A DNA stretch of 36,871 nt from an uncultured Clostridia bacterium (GCA_945983355.1 CAMFSU010000047.1:1-36871), one strand, 5' to 3'. Counted from the stretch's first letter, positions 1 through 9,690 are shown. The notes: a model not told the origin generated them from the sequence alone. Numbers and translations are program-made.

Positions 1-716
1 TCACAGGTATAGCAATGCCATGATAAAAAGTCAAGCGGAACATCACGTTTTTTCATTTCACGAAGAAATTCTTCGCCCCACGCCCATTGACCGCCAAGCG
101 CAGGACCACCTATTTTAAGTTCAGGGAAGCAACCCTTCAAATGCTTTGCAGCAACCTCAAACAAATCAAAAAATTGTGCCTTTGTGCCACCCCAGTTGCG
201 CTTATTTGGAGAATCATCGCCGTCCAAATCGGGTTCGTTCCAAATTTCCCAATATTTAAGACCGTAATGAAAGCCATTTGCCCAACCATAGTTATAATGC
301 TTAATAATATGCTCGCAAATAATAGCCCACTTCTTAAAATCCTTAGGCGGTAAGGTGCCGTACTTTCTGGGCCAATGCTCTATTTTACTGCCAAGTCTGT
401 AAAAGGTTTCTGCACCCGCAAAATCGATAACCCTTAAATACTCATCAGTACAAACAAAATCGTAGGAATTTTCATCATACGGGTCAGCGTCAAAATTTGG
501 AAAAATAGCATGAACGTCTACTGTATGCTCACCGCCATAGGTGTTGAAATGCGCCGCATCATGATTTCGAGCGTAAGGAATACCCGCCGCACGGAAATGG
601 TCCATATTTGTTATTCTCATATCAGCGTTAAACTTATACACGGGGCCGTTATTTACAGCATGCATAGGTCTCATTGTTCCAATATTCTTACCTAAATCAA
701 CCGTAATTTTTTTCAT
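1..716 (-). CDS. GH39-like glycoside hydrolase (partial, 3' end outside window)
   Basis: The reading frame is open from an ATG at 716 to the window edge, giving 238 codons of the N-terminal part. A ribosome binding site (AAGGTGG) lies about 8 bases upstream, and only 27 bp separate it from the esterase gene before it. The protein starts MKKITVDLGK with no signal peptide, so a cytoplasmic enzyme is expected. Residues about 152-165 carry the motif YWEIWNEPDL, typical of clan GH-A enzymes, in which the Glu of NEP (E161) is the acid/base. A later LSWHCYT segment (about 231-237) is consistent with a TIM-barrel strand. The overall pattern resembles GH39 beta-xylosidase-like proteins, but the nucleophile region lies outside the window. 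GH5 or another clan-A family remains possible. It probably trims imported oligosaccharides together with the GH3 enzymes. Confidence 0.8.
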   Translation of the reverse strand, partial: MKKITVDLGKNIGTMRPMHAVNNGPVYKFNADMRITNMDHFRAAGIPYARNHDAAHFNTYGGEHTVDVHAIFPNFDADPYDENSYDFVCTDEYLRVIDFAGAETFYRLGSKIEHWPRKYGTLPPKDFKKWAIICEHIIKHYNYGWANGFHYGLKYWEIWNEPDLDGDDSPNKRNWGGTKAQFFDLFEVAAKHLKGCFPELKIGGPALGGQWAWGEEFLREMKKRDVPLDFLSWHCYTC

Positions 717-743
717 AATGTTTTCCACCTTGCTTATAGATTT

Positions 744-1574
744 TTATTGTAAAATAAGTTTAAGCCAGCTTTTAACCGCTGAAAGCCAATCGTTAACACG
801 CGCTGCACCGTCACTAAGGTTTGAATTCGTGTCAGAATCGGCAGTTGAAAGACCGTGCTGACCGTAAGGATAAATTCTCATTTCAAACGGAATTTTATGC
901 TCTGACAACGCTTTTGCATATTCAAGACTGTTTCTTACGGGAACGCAATCATCCTCTGCGGTATGCCAGATAAACGTGGGAGGTGTGTCACCGCTAACAA
1001 GCTTTTCACACGAAAACTTCTCTACTTCTTCTGCATCAGGTTCATGCCCCAATAAATTTTTAATGCTCCAAGCATGAGTAAAAGACATATCAGCGCTTAT
1101 TACGGGATAACAAAGTATTGAAGCGTTTACACCCTTGCTTTCAGGAAAAACATCGCGAACTTCAGGGCAGTTGTACGCATTTGAATAATGAGCTGCGAGG
1201 TGTCCACCGGCCGAGAAGCCAATAATCACAATACGGCTTGTATCACAATTCCATTTATCAGCATTTTGATAAATTAGCTCTACAACAGCTGCCACTTCCC
1301 TAATTTGTGTGGGGAAACGATTTGGCTCAACCGAGTACCAAATCGTAAATGTATTATATCCTTCAGATAAAAAATTTACTGCAACCGGCTCTGCTTCACG
1401 CTCCGAGCAAAAGCCATAACCACCGCCGGGACATATTATAATACACGGACGCTTGTCGTTTTCGCGATTCATCTCTGTCATATTATATCTAAGATTAATT
1501 TCAAGTAAAGGGTCTCTTCCTTCTTCACCCAAAAGCGGAAAATAATCTTTAAGATGTAAAATTTCGTTTTTCAT
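744..1574 (-). CDS. alpha/beta hydrolase, acetyl-/feruloyl-esterase-like
   Basis: This 276-aa cytoplasmic protein has no signal peptide and shows the alpha/beta-hydrolase triad. The nucleophile elbow GFSAGGH places Ser121, the HTAEDDCVP segment gives Asp208, and GQHGLS gives His240. An oxyanion-hole-like PGGGYGF stretch is at 49-55. This pattern is shared by the BD-FAE / acetyl-xylan-esterase-like group that removes acetyl or similar ester groups from sugars. The gene starts 10 bp after the upstream GH3 gene ends, so it is co-transcribed with it. Its likely role is removing ester decorations from imported oligosaccharides so that the exo-glycosidases can proceed. The acyl group and sugar cannot be deduced from sequence, and a peptidase-like role (S9 family) is a weaker alternative. 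Confidence 0.85.
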   Translation of the reverse strand: MKNEILHLKDYFPLLGEEGRDPLLEINLRYNMTEMNRENDKRPCIIICPGGGYGFCSEREAEPVAVNFLSEGYNTFTIWYSVEPNRFPTQIREVAAVVELIYQNADKWNCDTSRIVIIGFSAGGHLAAHYSNAYNCPEVRDVFPESKGVNASILCYPVISADMSFTHAWSIKNLLGHEPDAEEVEKFSCEKLVSGDTPPTFIWHTAEDDCVPVRNSLEYAKALSEHKIPFEMRIYPYGQHGLSTADSDTNSNLSDGAARVNDWLSAVKSWLKLILQ

Positions 1575-1584
1575 TTAATCACCT

Positions 1585-3744
1585 TTAATATTCTAAATCA
1601 CATTGTAATTTATCAATTAAAATTTCATACTGCCCGTTAAGCACAGTTGTTTTAAAGTTCAAATCAACATAGGTGAAATCCTCTTGAGTTAATGTAAACT
1701 CAACAGTTTTCTTTTCGCCCGCCTTTAGATAAACCTTAGCGAAGTTTCTAAGACGTTTTACAAATGGTGTAACGGGCGCATATAGCGCCTTTACGAATAA
1801 AAGCACACTTTCAAAAATGTCATAATTGCCTGTATTTTCAACATCAACCTTAACCTTAACGTCACCGTTCTCTAACTTTTCGACAGTTAAATTTGAATAA
1901 TCAAGTGTTGTGTAAGAAAGACCGTAACCAAACGGATACCAAGCATTAGGAGAAGATAAAACATAATCTCTACCGGGTTTTTCAACACTTCCATGTTGCC
2001 TGTAAAGCGTGCCTCTTGCACTTGGCTTATAGTTATAATAACAAGGAATATGACCTACGCTCTTCGGGAAAGAAACCGAAAGCTTTGCTGATGGTGATTT
2101 ATCACCAAAAATAAGATTTGCAAAGGCATTACCGCTTTGCTCGCCACCACCGAACGAAAACATAAAAGCATTAACCCTGTTTATATCTTGTTCTAGTGTA
2201 TAAGGTCTGCCGGCATAAAGCACCAAAATCGTAGGTTTATTAAGCTTTGTAATTTCATCAAAAAGTCGTCTTTGTGAGGGAGGCAAATCAAGGGTATGCA
2301 TATCATAACCCTCGCCACAGGTGATTTCCTTATTCTTTTCGGCAGCACCTGCAACACCGCCACCGACTGCCGCTTGGTCGCCAAGCACCAAGAAAACAAC
2401 GTCAGCTTGCTTTGCCGTTTCTACTGCTTCGTTAATCTCTTCTTCAGTATAAGAAATTGGTTTGCAACCCTTGGCATATAAAACGCGGTCTTCGCCCAAA
2501 CGATTAACCATTCCATTGTAAAAATCGACACAATTTTCAGTAAGGTCAATATAGTCACCGGGCGAGCTCTCTTTACCGTTATTACCAATAACCGCAACCT
2601 TGCCTATTTTCTTTTCATCCAAAGGCAAAATGCCGTCGTTTTCGAGAAGTAAAATTGATTCTTCGTCAAGGCGTAACGCTAAATCTACCGCCTTTTTAGA
2701 ATGCATTTGCTTTATTCTTTCTGGGTCAGTATAGGGGTTTTCGAAAAGACCTAATTTAAGTTTAAGTACAAGTATATTTAAAACTGCTTCATCAATGAGT
2801 TTTTCATCGATTTCGCCGCTCAAAACTGCTTCTTTAAATTTTTCACCATATCCAAACAGATACGGTGCTTCTATATCAACACCTGCGTTTATTGCAAGTT
2901 TACCAGCTTCTAAATCATCACTTGCAACCTTTTGAAAGGTATGTAACATTTGAACAGCACCATAGTCGGAAACTACAACACCGTCAAAACCAAGTTCTTC
3001 CCTTAAAAGTGAACGCAAATATTTAACCGAGCCGTGAACTGGCTCGCCGTCAATTTCGTTATATGCAGGCATAATAGACATAACACCTGCATCAATAAGC
3101 TTTTTAAAGGGCTCAAGAGTTACTTCGCGCATTTCGCGTTCGCCCATATGTGCAGGCGCCAAATTTATACCGCCTTCAGGTACGCCGTAAGCAATAAAAT
3201 GCTTTGCACAAGCAGCAACATCATGCTTCTGTATACCCTTAACATACTGTGCGCCCATTTCGCCAACGAGATAAGGGTCCTCGCCATAGCTTTCCTGTAA
3301 ACGTCCCCAACGTGGGTCACGCGGAATATCAACACAAGGCGCATAAACCTGTCTGATGCCCTTCGCCCTTGCCTCGTTACCGATAATATCTGCCATTTCT
3401 AAAATAGCTTCACGGTCAAAAGAACAACCGAGACCTGCACATTGCGGAAAAACGGTTGCGTCCTTATCCTGCACACCGTGAAGTGTTTCGGTTGCAGGCA
3501 TTAAAGGGATACCAAGCTTTGTTTTATTAAGGCAATAATCCTGTAATTCGTTTAAATTCTTTTCTTCTGTTGGATTATGGAAGGTGCCAGCCCTTAGCTC
3601 TATTTGGCCTTTTTCTAAAAATTCGGCATAGGCCTTATTTAGATTTCCATATATACTCATTTGCAAAATTTTATCATCAATAGTCATTTTAGATAAAATC
3701 TCTTTTGCTCTGTCAATATGTTTAGAATATATTTTTTCGCTCAT
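1585..3744 (-). CDS. GH3 family beta-glycosidase (beta-xylosidase/beta-glucosidase type)
   Basis: This 719-aa protein has the full GH3 architecture. The N-terminal TIM barrel contains the KHF motif (about 181-183) and the nucleophile motif VVVSDYGAV, with Asp260. The alpha/beta sandwich carries the segment CGEGYDMHTLDLPPSQ, whose Glu478 is the candidate acid/base. The C-terminal fibronectin-III-like domain follows the conserved YPFGYGLSYT motif. Length is normal for the family and there is no signal peptide, so it should act in the cytoplasm. The proteins it most resembles are exo-acting beta-xylosidases and beta-glucosidases that release single sugars from non-reducing ends. The exact sugar is uncertain. 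It lies between nagA and the esterase gene with short gaps, and the ATG at 3744 has a GGAAGGTG ribosome binding site. It is a different subgroup from the second GH3 enzyme at 7540-9690. Confidence 0.93.
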   Translation of the reverse strand: MSEKIYSKHIDRAKEILSKMTIDDKILQMSIYGNLNKAYAEFLEKGQIELRAGTFHNPTEEKNLNELQDYCLNKTKLGIPLMPATETLHGVQDKDATVFPQCAGLGCSFDREAILEMADIIGNEARAKGIRQVYAPCVDIPRDPRWGRLQESYGEDPYLVGEMGAQYVKGIQKHDVAACAKHFIAYGVPEGGINLAPAHMGEREMREVTLEPFKKLIDAGVMSIMPAYNEIDGEPVHGSVKYLRSLLREELGFDGVVVSDYGAVQMLHTFQKVASDDLEAGKLAINAGVDIEAPYLFGYGEKFKEAVLSGEIDEKLIDEAVLNILVLKLKLGLFENPYTDPERIKQMHSKKAVDLALRLDEESILLLENDGILPLDEKKIGKVAVIGNNGKESSPGDYIDLTENCVDFYNGMVNRLGEDRVLYAKGCKPISYTEEEINEAVETAKQADVVFLVLGDQAAVGGGVAGAAEKNKEITCGEGYDMHTLDLPPSQRRLFDEITKLNKPTILVLYAGRPYTLEQDINRVNAFMFSFGGGEQSGNAFANLIFGDKSPSAKLSVSFPKSVGHIPCYYNYKPSARGTLYRQHGSVEKPGRDYVLSSPNAWYPFGYGLSYTTLDYSNLTVEKLENGDVKVKVDVENTGNYDIFESVLLFVKALYAPVTPFVKRLRNFAKVYLKAGEKKTVEFTLTQEDFTYVDLNFKTTVLNGQYEILIDKLQCDLEY

Positions 3745-3769
3745 ATTCTACACCTTCCATTTATCCGAA

Positions 3770-4942
3770 TCAGTTTTGTATTATACCATTTTTAATTACA
3801 TTTACAATTTCAAAATCAGTGTTAACAATAACCAAATCGGCATTATAGCCCAATTTGATTTCTCCAATATTTTTTGCATTTATATGCTTTGCAGGAGCTA
3901 ATGACAGCATTTTAGATGCTGTTACAATATCAATACCGTAATCCTTGCAAAGTACTCTAAGGCATCTATCCATTGTGGCAATGCTTCCTGCATAGGATGA
4001 CATATCAGGTAATTTAGCAACAGTATCGTCAACGATTACGTCAGTACCGTTTTTTAAACTGCCAAGCTTACCGCCTTGCATATCCGTACACGAAATTCTC
4101 ATACCGTCGGTTATTGCCGAAACCTTATCAGCGCCCTTTATTTTGAGCGCCAATCTTAATATGTCTCGCGGGATATGTCTGCCGTCACATATAAGCTCAA
4201 CCGTTACGTTATCGTTTAAATATGCTGCTTCAACAACACCGGCAAGAACCTTTTGTCCTTCTTTACGGTAGGTGGTGACGGCATTATAAAAATGGGTTAC
4301 GTGTGAAAATCCGTTATCAATTCCCTCTTGTGCCTCTTCACTTGTAGCAACGGAATGGGCAATTGAACAAACAATACCATTTTCAAGGCATTTTCTTGCA
4401 AACATATCACTGCCTTGAAGCTCGGGTGCAGCATCCCAACGAATAATACCACCATCAGCAACCTTTAAAAGTCTATCCATTTCGGATTCATCCGGAAGTC
4501 TTAAAAGTCCTCTCGGTTGTGCACCACTGCTTTTAGCATTTGCACCTGAAAAATACGGTCCCTCTAAATGTACACCGGGGGTTAATGCTGAATATTCACT
4601 TTTATTTTTAAATTCTTTGAAAGCGTTTAAAAAATCATTCAAATCGCTTTCGGTTGCTGACATGGCCGTCGGCAAAAGGGTTGTTGTGCCACACTTTAAA
4701 TGTGCTTTAACAACTGTTTCGAAGGCTTCAGGGGTAGCATCCATAAAGTCTGCTCCCCCGCCACCGTGAACATGAATATCAACAAAACCAGCTAAAAGAT
4801 AATTGCCTTTAGCATCAATTTCTTTTTCCGCTTTGCCGTCATAACCAATAGAAGTTATTTTTCCGTCTTCTATTAAAACATTGGTAAGTCTTACCTCATT
4901 CGGTAAAACCACATTTGCGTTTTTAATAAGTAATGTTTTCAT
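3770..4942 (-). CDS. nagA: N-acetylglucosamine-6-phosphate deacetylase
   Basis: This 390-aa amidohydrolase removes acetate from N-acetylglucosamine-6-phosphate to give glucosamine-6-phosphate in the cytoplasm. All the expected metal and catalytic motifs are present: DIHVHGGGG with His57 and His59, HLEGPYFS with Glu127, IAHSVAT with His196, THFYNAV with His217, and ITDGM with the catalytic Asp279. Length is typical. Its ATG overlaps the stop codon of the upstream nagB-like gene by one base (TAATG), which suggests translational coupling. No GlcNAc kinase or PTS gene is seen here, so its substrate must be made by an enzyme encoded elsewhere. The intact active site contrasts with the altered NagB-like partner. 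Confidence 0.95.
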   Translation of the reverse strand: MKTLLIKNANVVLPNEVRLTNVLIEDGKITSIGYDGKAEKEIDAKGNYLLAGFVDIHVHGGGGADFMDATPEAFETVVKAHLKCGTTTLLPTAMSATESDLNDFLNAFKEFKNKSEYSALTPGVHLEGPYFSGANAKSSGAQPRGLLRLPDESEMDRLLKVADGGIIRWDAAPELQGSDMFARKCLENGIVCSIAHSVATSEEAQEGIDNGFSHVTHFYNAVTTYRKEGQKVLAGVVEAAYLNDNVTVELICDGRHIPRDILRLALKIKGADKVSAITDGMRISCTDMQGGKLGSLKNGTDVIVDDTVAKLPDMSSYAGSIATMDRCLRVLCKDYGIDIVTASKMLSLAPAKHINAKNIGEIKLGYNADLVIVNTDFEIVNVIKNGIIQN

Positions 4943-5793
4943 TATTTGTTATAAACTCTAATTTCAGGAATAGGACACTTTGTAGCTTCTGTAAGTGTAT
5001 AAATGGTTGCATCCTTATGATTTCTAAAGAGTGAGCAAGGAACTTTTGCAGTGATTTCGCCGTGTAAAATCTTTCTAAGCGCACCTGCATTCCAGTCTCT
5101 TGGCATAATCATAATAACCTTTTTAGCCATCATCATTTCCTTCATACCAACGGTAATGCAATATTCAGGAATAGCGTTAAGGTCAGCACCACAGTTCATA
5201 TATGCGTTAATTGTTCTTGTTTCGCGACTGATTTTAAGAACACGTGTGGGTCTGTTTGCGAATTCTTCATTATCGCAAATTTCATCAGCTTCGGGTGGTT
5301 CATTAAATGCATAGTGACCGTTGATACCAACACCGCCGAATACCATATCCAATTTGCCGTATTTTTCAATGATTTCCATAACCTTTTCGGGATGCTCGGG
5401 GTCGGGGAAAATTCTATTTTCAGGTAATACGTTAAGTTCTTCATCTACCACGTTATAGAAAATTCTATCCATACCGCCACGGAAAGAAAGCGCATCAGTC
5501 TTATCAAGATATGTTTTATCATCCTTTAAATACTCATCCATATTAATAAATACGCAATTCTTTAAAGAAATTCTGTACTTATTAACAAGTTCAGCTAGTC
5601 TGAAGTATGGACCCAAAGGACCATAAGGCACTACCATAACGGTAGGCTCGCCCTTTTTATTATTTTCAGCAATAACTGTAAGTACCTCGATAGCAACCTT
5701 CCAGTAGATATCTACCTCAGCAATAGACACGTCAAGCTTAATAGTAGAACCTTTACCTAAATCTTCGGGTTTAATTAAATTATAATGTTCCAT
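4942..5793 (-). CDS. NagB-family sugar-phosphate isomerase/deaminase, divergent
   Basis: This 283-aa protein belongs to the NagB / 6-phosphogluconolactonase superfamily. It keeps the NMDEY motif (Asp86, matching E. coli NagB Asp72) and GGVGINGHYAFNEPP (His160 and Glu165, matching His143 and Glu148). Several key positions differ. The Asp of the usual DGH is Asn158. The phosphate-binding loop, PTGGTP-like in E. coli, is shortened to PYGPLGPY. The region around E. coli Lys208 reads PRDWNAGALRK. Co-location and coupling with nagA suggest it handles glucosamine-6-phosphate, and the simplest view is a variant deaminase producing fructose-6-phosphate and ammonia. A changed substrate or a non-deaminating isomerase is also possible. 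Because of these changes I do not assign the symbol nagB. Confidence 0.85.
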   Translation of the reverse strand: MEHYNLIKPEDLGKGSTIKLDVSIAEVDIYWKVAIEVLTVIAENNKKGEPTVMVVPYGPLGPYFRLAELVNKYRISLKNCVFINMDEYLKDDKTYLDKTDALSFRGGMDRIFYNVVDEELNVLPENRIFPDPEHPEKVMEIIEKYGKLDMVFGGVGINGHYAFNEPPEADEICDNEEFANRPTRVLKISRETRTINAYMNCGADLNAIPEYCITVGMKEMMMAKKVIMIMPRDWNAGALRKILHGEITAKVPCSLFRNHKDATIYTLTEATKCPIPEIRVYNK

Positions 5794-5807
5794 TTTTAAT
5801 TTCTCCT

Positions 5808-7523
5808 TTATATGTTTTTTAATATTTCATTATTGAGTTTTTGCCTAAACTCAAATAATTCCTGATTTGTAGGTGAATACTTATAATTTACCTTGCCTAT
5901 GGTTTTTTCAATAAACTGTAGTACAGCTTCCCTGCCGATTAAGCTTTCTAAGAGCTGTAATGCGCCGTAATCGTTAATTGCTTCGTAAAACACCTTCATT
6001 CTAAGTGAAGGTAATGCCTCACCCGTTATATCAGGATAAACAACATACGAAGAACCTGCTAACTGCTTATATCCACAAGGATTAATCATAGGATTAAACA
6101 AACCACGGCTTAAAGCACCATAGTAATAGTTATATCCCCAATGCAAAAATCCCTTGGCACCGCCAACATACATTTGCAAACCGATTACTCTGTTTCTTGC
6201 CGAAGGAACAGATATAGTACGATTTGAAACATTGTACGCAAGTTCAGCATTAGTGTAATAAACCCAATAATCATCGCAATTTTCTACAAAATCATCAATT
6301 TCAGATGATATAACTACTACAACGGGGCGGTCGGTATAACCTTTTTTATAAAAATCAAAATCCGAAAGTGCATCACTGCAAATATATTCTTTAAGTTCGT
6401 CAGCAACCACGCTTAATGCATTTTCATAATAAGAAATTTGCTTTATTGGTGGCTCGTCTGAAATGTGGAACATAATTTGCTTTTCAAGGTTCATTTCCTT
6501 TAAAAACACTTTAAGAGCCCTTAAATAGCACTTTAAAAATGTCGCATATTCGTCACTTTTTGAATCGGTTTCCCAACCGAAAATTCGTTTATACTCGCCA
6601 TCAACGGTTGCCATTATTTTTGGTGCGTTCTGAGCGCCCCATTGTGTAAACAAATGGTTGTGCTCAAAACTTTCAATACCACATTCTCGGCAAAGCTCTA
6701 TGTACTTTTTCATAAGTGAAAAATCGAATGAGTATTTTCCATCATTAACTTCCACTTTTACAAGCTGAGCAGTTTTTCTTTCACCACCTTGCGGAGTATC
6801 AAGCGGAGGTGTAAATGCCGGAAGCATTATCATATTCATACCGGTTTTTGCCGCCAAAGTAATGTATGAACGCATTATTTCAAAGAATCTATCCGAAAAA
6901 ATTTCTACACCGTATATATCAGCAAGACAATCGCAATGAAACCACGCAGTATAAGTTAAGGTTTGTTTTGGTAGTCTTGCATCAATAACTTCTAAATCAA
7001 GTTTTTCTTCGGCGATACATTCCTGAGTGCCGGAATCACAAAATAAAATCTTTATAAAATGCTTTCCTGCAGTAATTTCTTCGCCGTTTTCGTTTATAGT
7101 AAACCACAAGCCCTGATACGAATCAATTACAGATTCAAGTAAATATTTTTGATTTTGTTCAGTCCATATTGGTAACCAAGATAGACCGTCATCTAAAATT
7201 TCGGTATTAGTTTTGCGCGCAAACAACACATCGGGATAAAGTCCTGCGGTTTTTCTTTCAAAATAATCGTCCGAATCAATATAATCAGCCCTTGTTACAG
7301 GTACATAACCTTCTAAATACTGCGAAATAAGGTTTATATCCAAATCGGTTTCTACACGTACATATATACGGGCAATATCATTAAAACCTTCTTCATTTTT
7401 AAAAGCGACCTGAAACGAAAAAGCTTCATTTCTAAGCAAAGATGCAGTTTTTAAACTTTCGCCCTTAACTTCATCGGGGAAAATCTTCCCTAATGAAGAA
7501 ATAAGTTTGGTTTCTAATTTCAT
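5808..7523 (-). CDS. DUF4091-domain protein, GH123-like glycosidase candidate
   Basis: This 571-aa protein has no signal peptide. It has a beta-rich N-terminal region (about 1-185) followed by a TIM-barrel-like region (about 190-500). The motif HISDEPP puts an Asp-Glu pair at 356-357. In GH123 beta-N-acetylgalactosaminidases, which carry the DUF4091 domain, such a pair is catalytic in substrate-assisted hydrolysis. A late GFLHWGYNYYY segment (about 453-463) is also typical of DUF4091 proteins. The gene lies between a GH3 gene and the nagB-like gene with gaps of about 15 bp. If the GH123 comparison holds, it would release an N-acetylhexosamine, which fits the neighbouring nagA. The activity is inferred; many DUF4091 proteins are uncharacterised. 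Confidence 0.75.
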   Translation of the reverse strand: MKLETKLISSLGKIFPDEVKGESLKTASLLRNEAFSFQVAFKNEEGFNDIARIYVRVETDLDINLISQYLEGYVPVTRADYIDSDDYFERKTAGLYPDVLFARKTNTEILDDGLSWLPIWTEQNQKYLLESVIDSYQGLWFTINENGEEITAGKHFIKILFCDSGTQECIAEEKLDLEVIDARLPKQTLTYTAWFHCDCLADIYGVEIFSDRFFEIMRSYITLAAKTGMNMIMLPAFTPPLDTPQGGERKTAQLVKVEVNDGKYSFDFSLMKKYIELCRECGIESFEHNHLFTQWGAQNAPKIMATVDGEYKRIFGWETDSKSDEYATFLKCYLRALKVFLKEMNLEKQIMFHISDEPPIKQISYYENALSVVADELKEYICSDALSDFDFYKKGYTDRPVVVVISSEIDDFVENCDDYWVYYTNAELAYNVSNRTISVPSARNRVIGLQMYVGGAKGFLHWGYNYYYGALSRGLFNPMINPCGYKQLAGSSYVVYPDITGEALPSLRMKVFYEAINDYGALQLLESLIGREAVLQFIEKTIGKVNYKYSPTNQELFEFRQKLNNEILKNI

Positions 7524-7539
7524 AAATACAATTCCTCTT

Positions 7540-9690
7540 TTAAACCACTTTTATTGAAAGCTTATTTTCAGTAAGACAGTTTTCACCAACATAGATTTCG
7601 AACTCGCCTTTTTCCACCAAATATTCACCGTTTTCATTATAAAAACCTAAATCATTATAAGAAAGTTGGAAATTAACATTGGTAGTTTGATTTTGCTTTA
7701 TAAGTTCCTTTTTATATCCTTTCAGTTCGCGCATAGGACGCATTAGAGATGCGACCTTATCACGAATATAAAGCTGAACAGTTTCCTTACCGTCATAATC
7801 ACCTATATTGGTCACACTGATAGAAACATCAAACTTAGCGCCTTGCTTTAAATCTTCAAGTGTAATCTCTTGCTTGTCGACCACTAAATTACTGTATTCG
7901 AATTTAGTATACGAAAGACCAAAACCGAAAGGATAAAGCGGTGTTGCAATACTATCTGTATAATTATCTTGCGGGTGGTCACCGTAATAACCGTTAACGG
8001 GGTGACTGCTTGCCGTAATATTATAATAAAGCGGAATATGTGTTGCTTTTCGTGGGAATGTTACAGGTGTTTTACCGCTTGGAACAACATCACCAAAAAG
8101 TATGTCACAAGCAGCATTTGCAGTTTCGCTGCCCGAATGCCAAGCATAAAGCACAGCGTCAAGATTCTCAACAACGCCTTCAAGCGCCATTGGTCTGCCG
8201 CAAAAGAATACACCGACAACCTTTTTACCGGTAGAACGCATTCTATTTATAAGGTCGATTTGTGAAGCATATAAAGATATGTCAGAAACCGAATGATGCT
8301 CTCCTGTAGTCCAATGACTTTCACCTAATGCCAAAACAATGACATCTGCATCGGTTGACAGATATTCAGAATTATCAAATAACCCGTTTGTATTATGAAC
8401 GATAAGCTTTCCGCCTGACTTTGCAGCGCTCATGGCCTCACATATTGTAGGGGTGTCTTTCTCGCTGCCGTCAAGTGACCAAGTACCGAGAAGCGAGCGC
8501 CTTTCGCTTACAAAAGGACCGAACAAGGCAATATTTGCATCCTTTTTAAGCGGTAGCACGCCGTCATTCTTAAGAAGCACCATAGATTCCGCCGCTAATT
8601 CACGTGCATCGGCTAAATGCATTTCTTTGTCATAATCATGTTTCTCACCATAAGGTCGCTGGAAAAGTCCCATAGCAAGCTTAACGCAAAGCATTCTTTC
8701 TACCGCAAGGTTAATTGTCTCTTCAGATACTTGACCCTCATTAACAAGTGCTTCAAGATTTTCAATATAACACTTATCACACATATCAAGGTCAAGCCCT
8801 GCTTTTATAGAATTTTTAGCGCAATCTTTACGGTCTTCGGCAAAGCCCATTGCCTCTTGTTGTTCTACTGCACCCCAGTCGGATACAACAAAGCCTTCAA
8901 AACCAAGCTGACCGCGCAAAATATCGTTAAGATATTTTTTACTGCCTGAAACGGGTATGCCGTTTATATCGTTAAATGAAGACATAACGGTACCTACTCC
9001 GCAGTCAACTGCAGCACGAAATGCCGGTAAAACATAGTTTTGAAGGGTTGCGTCAGAAATCTCTGTACGGAAATAATCCTTGCCGCCTTCGCTAAAGCCA
9101 TAGCCAAGATAATGCTTTGCACAAGCAACCAAACTGGTTTTGTCAGTCAAATCATCACCTTGAAAGCCCTTGACACATGCCTTTGCCATTTGTGCTCCGA
9201 CATAAGGGTCTTCGCCCGGGCCTTCAACAATTCGGCCCCAACGTGGGTCGTGACATATATCAAGCATGGGTGAAAATGTCCAACGGATACCGTCAGCCGT
9301 TGCTTCCTCTGCAATGTTGCGATAACACTTTTCGATAAGGGAGTCATTAAAGGCAGAGGCAGACGCCAAAGGCAAGGGATAAACCGTTCTATGACCGTGA
9401 ATAACATCACGGCCGTAAATCATAGGAATACCCATTCGGCTTTCTTCTACCGCGATTTTTTGCAGTTCGTTATATAAATCAACATTAACATGACCTTGTG
9501 GGTCGTTACCTGCAGTTGCGGAAGAAGCCAAAATAATTGAACCAACTTCCCCGTTTCTAATCATACTATGAAGATTTTTAATGTCATTCATATAAGGGGT
9601 AATTGTAATTTGATTAAGCTGACCTATTTTTTCCTTTAGGGTCATTTTGCTAATAATTTTTTGAGCTTCTTTTTGGTATTCTTTATACAT
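7540..9690 (-). CDS. GH3 family beta-glucosidase, BglX-like
   Basis: This 716-aa enzyme has GH3 domains in the usual order. The barrel contains RWGRIVEGPGEDPY (about 150-163), AKHYLGYG (about 191-198) and the nucleophile motif FVVSDWGAV with Asp271. The alpha/beta sandwich contains LGESHWTTGEHHSVSDISL, where Glu464 aligns with the acid/base of BglX-type enzymes. A C-terminal Fn3-like domain begins near YPFGFGLSYTKFEYS. There is no signal peptide, whereas E. coli BglX is periplasmic, so this copy probably acts on imported gluco-oligosaccharides in the cytoplasm. The start at 9690 follows a short GAGG-type site. It is 30 bp after the cytoplasmic GH16 gene, suggesting the pair works as endo- plus exo-enzyme. 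Confidence 0.93.
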   Translation of the reverse strand: MYKEYQKEAQKIISKMTLKEKIGQLNQITITPYMNDIKNLHSMIRNGEVGSIILASSATAGNDPQGHVNVDLYNELQKIAVEESRMGIPMIYGRDVIHGHRTVYPLPLASASAFNDSLIEKCYRNIAEEATADGIRWTFSPMLDICHDPRWGRIVEGPGEDPYVGAQMAKACVKGFQGDDLTDKTSLVACAKHYLGYGFSEGGKDYFRTEISDATLQNYVLPAFRAAVDCGVGTVMSSFNDINGIPVSGSKKYLNDILRGQLGFEGFVVSDWGAVEQQEAMGFAEDRKDCAKNSIKAGLDLDMCDKCYIENLEALVNEGQVSEETINLAVERMLCVKLAMGLFQRPYGEKHDYDKEMHLADARELAAESMVLLKNDGVLPLKKDANIALFGPFVSERRSLLGTWSLDGSEKDTPTICEAMSAAKSGGKLIVHNTNGLFDNSEYLSTDADVIVLALGESHWTTGEHHSVSDISLYASQIDLINRMRSTGKKVVGVFFCGRPMALEGVVENLDAVLYAWHSGSETANAACDILFGDVVPSGKTPVTFPRKATHIPLYYNITASSHPVNGYYGDHPQDNYTDSIATPLYPFGFGLSYTKFEYSNLVVDKQEITLEDLKQGAKFDVSISVTNIGDYDGKETVQLYIRDKVASLMRPMRELKGYKKELIKQNQTTNVNFQLSYNDLGFYNENGEYLVEKGEFEIYVGENCLTENKLSIKVV

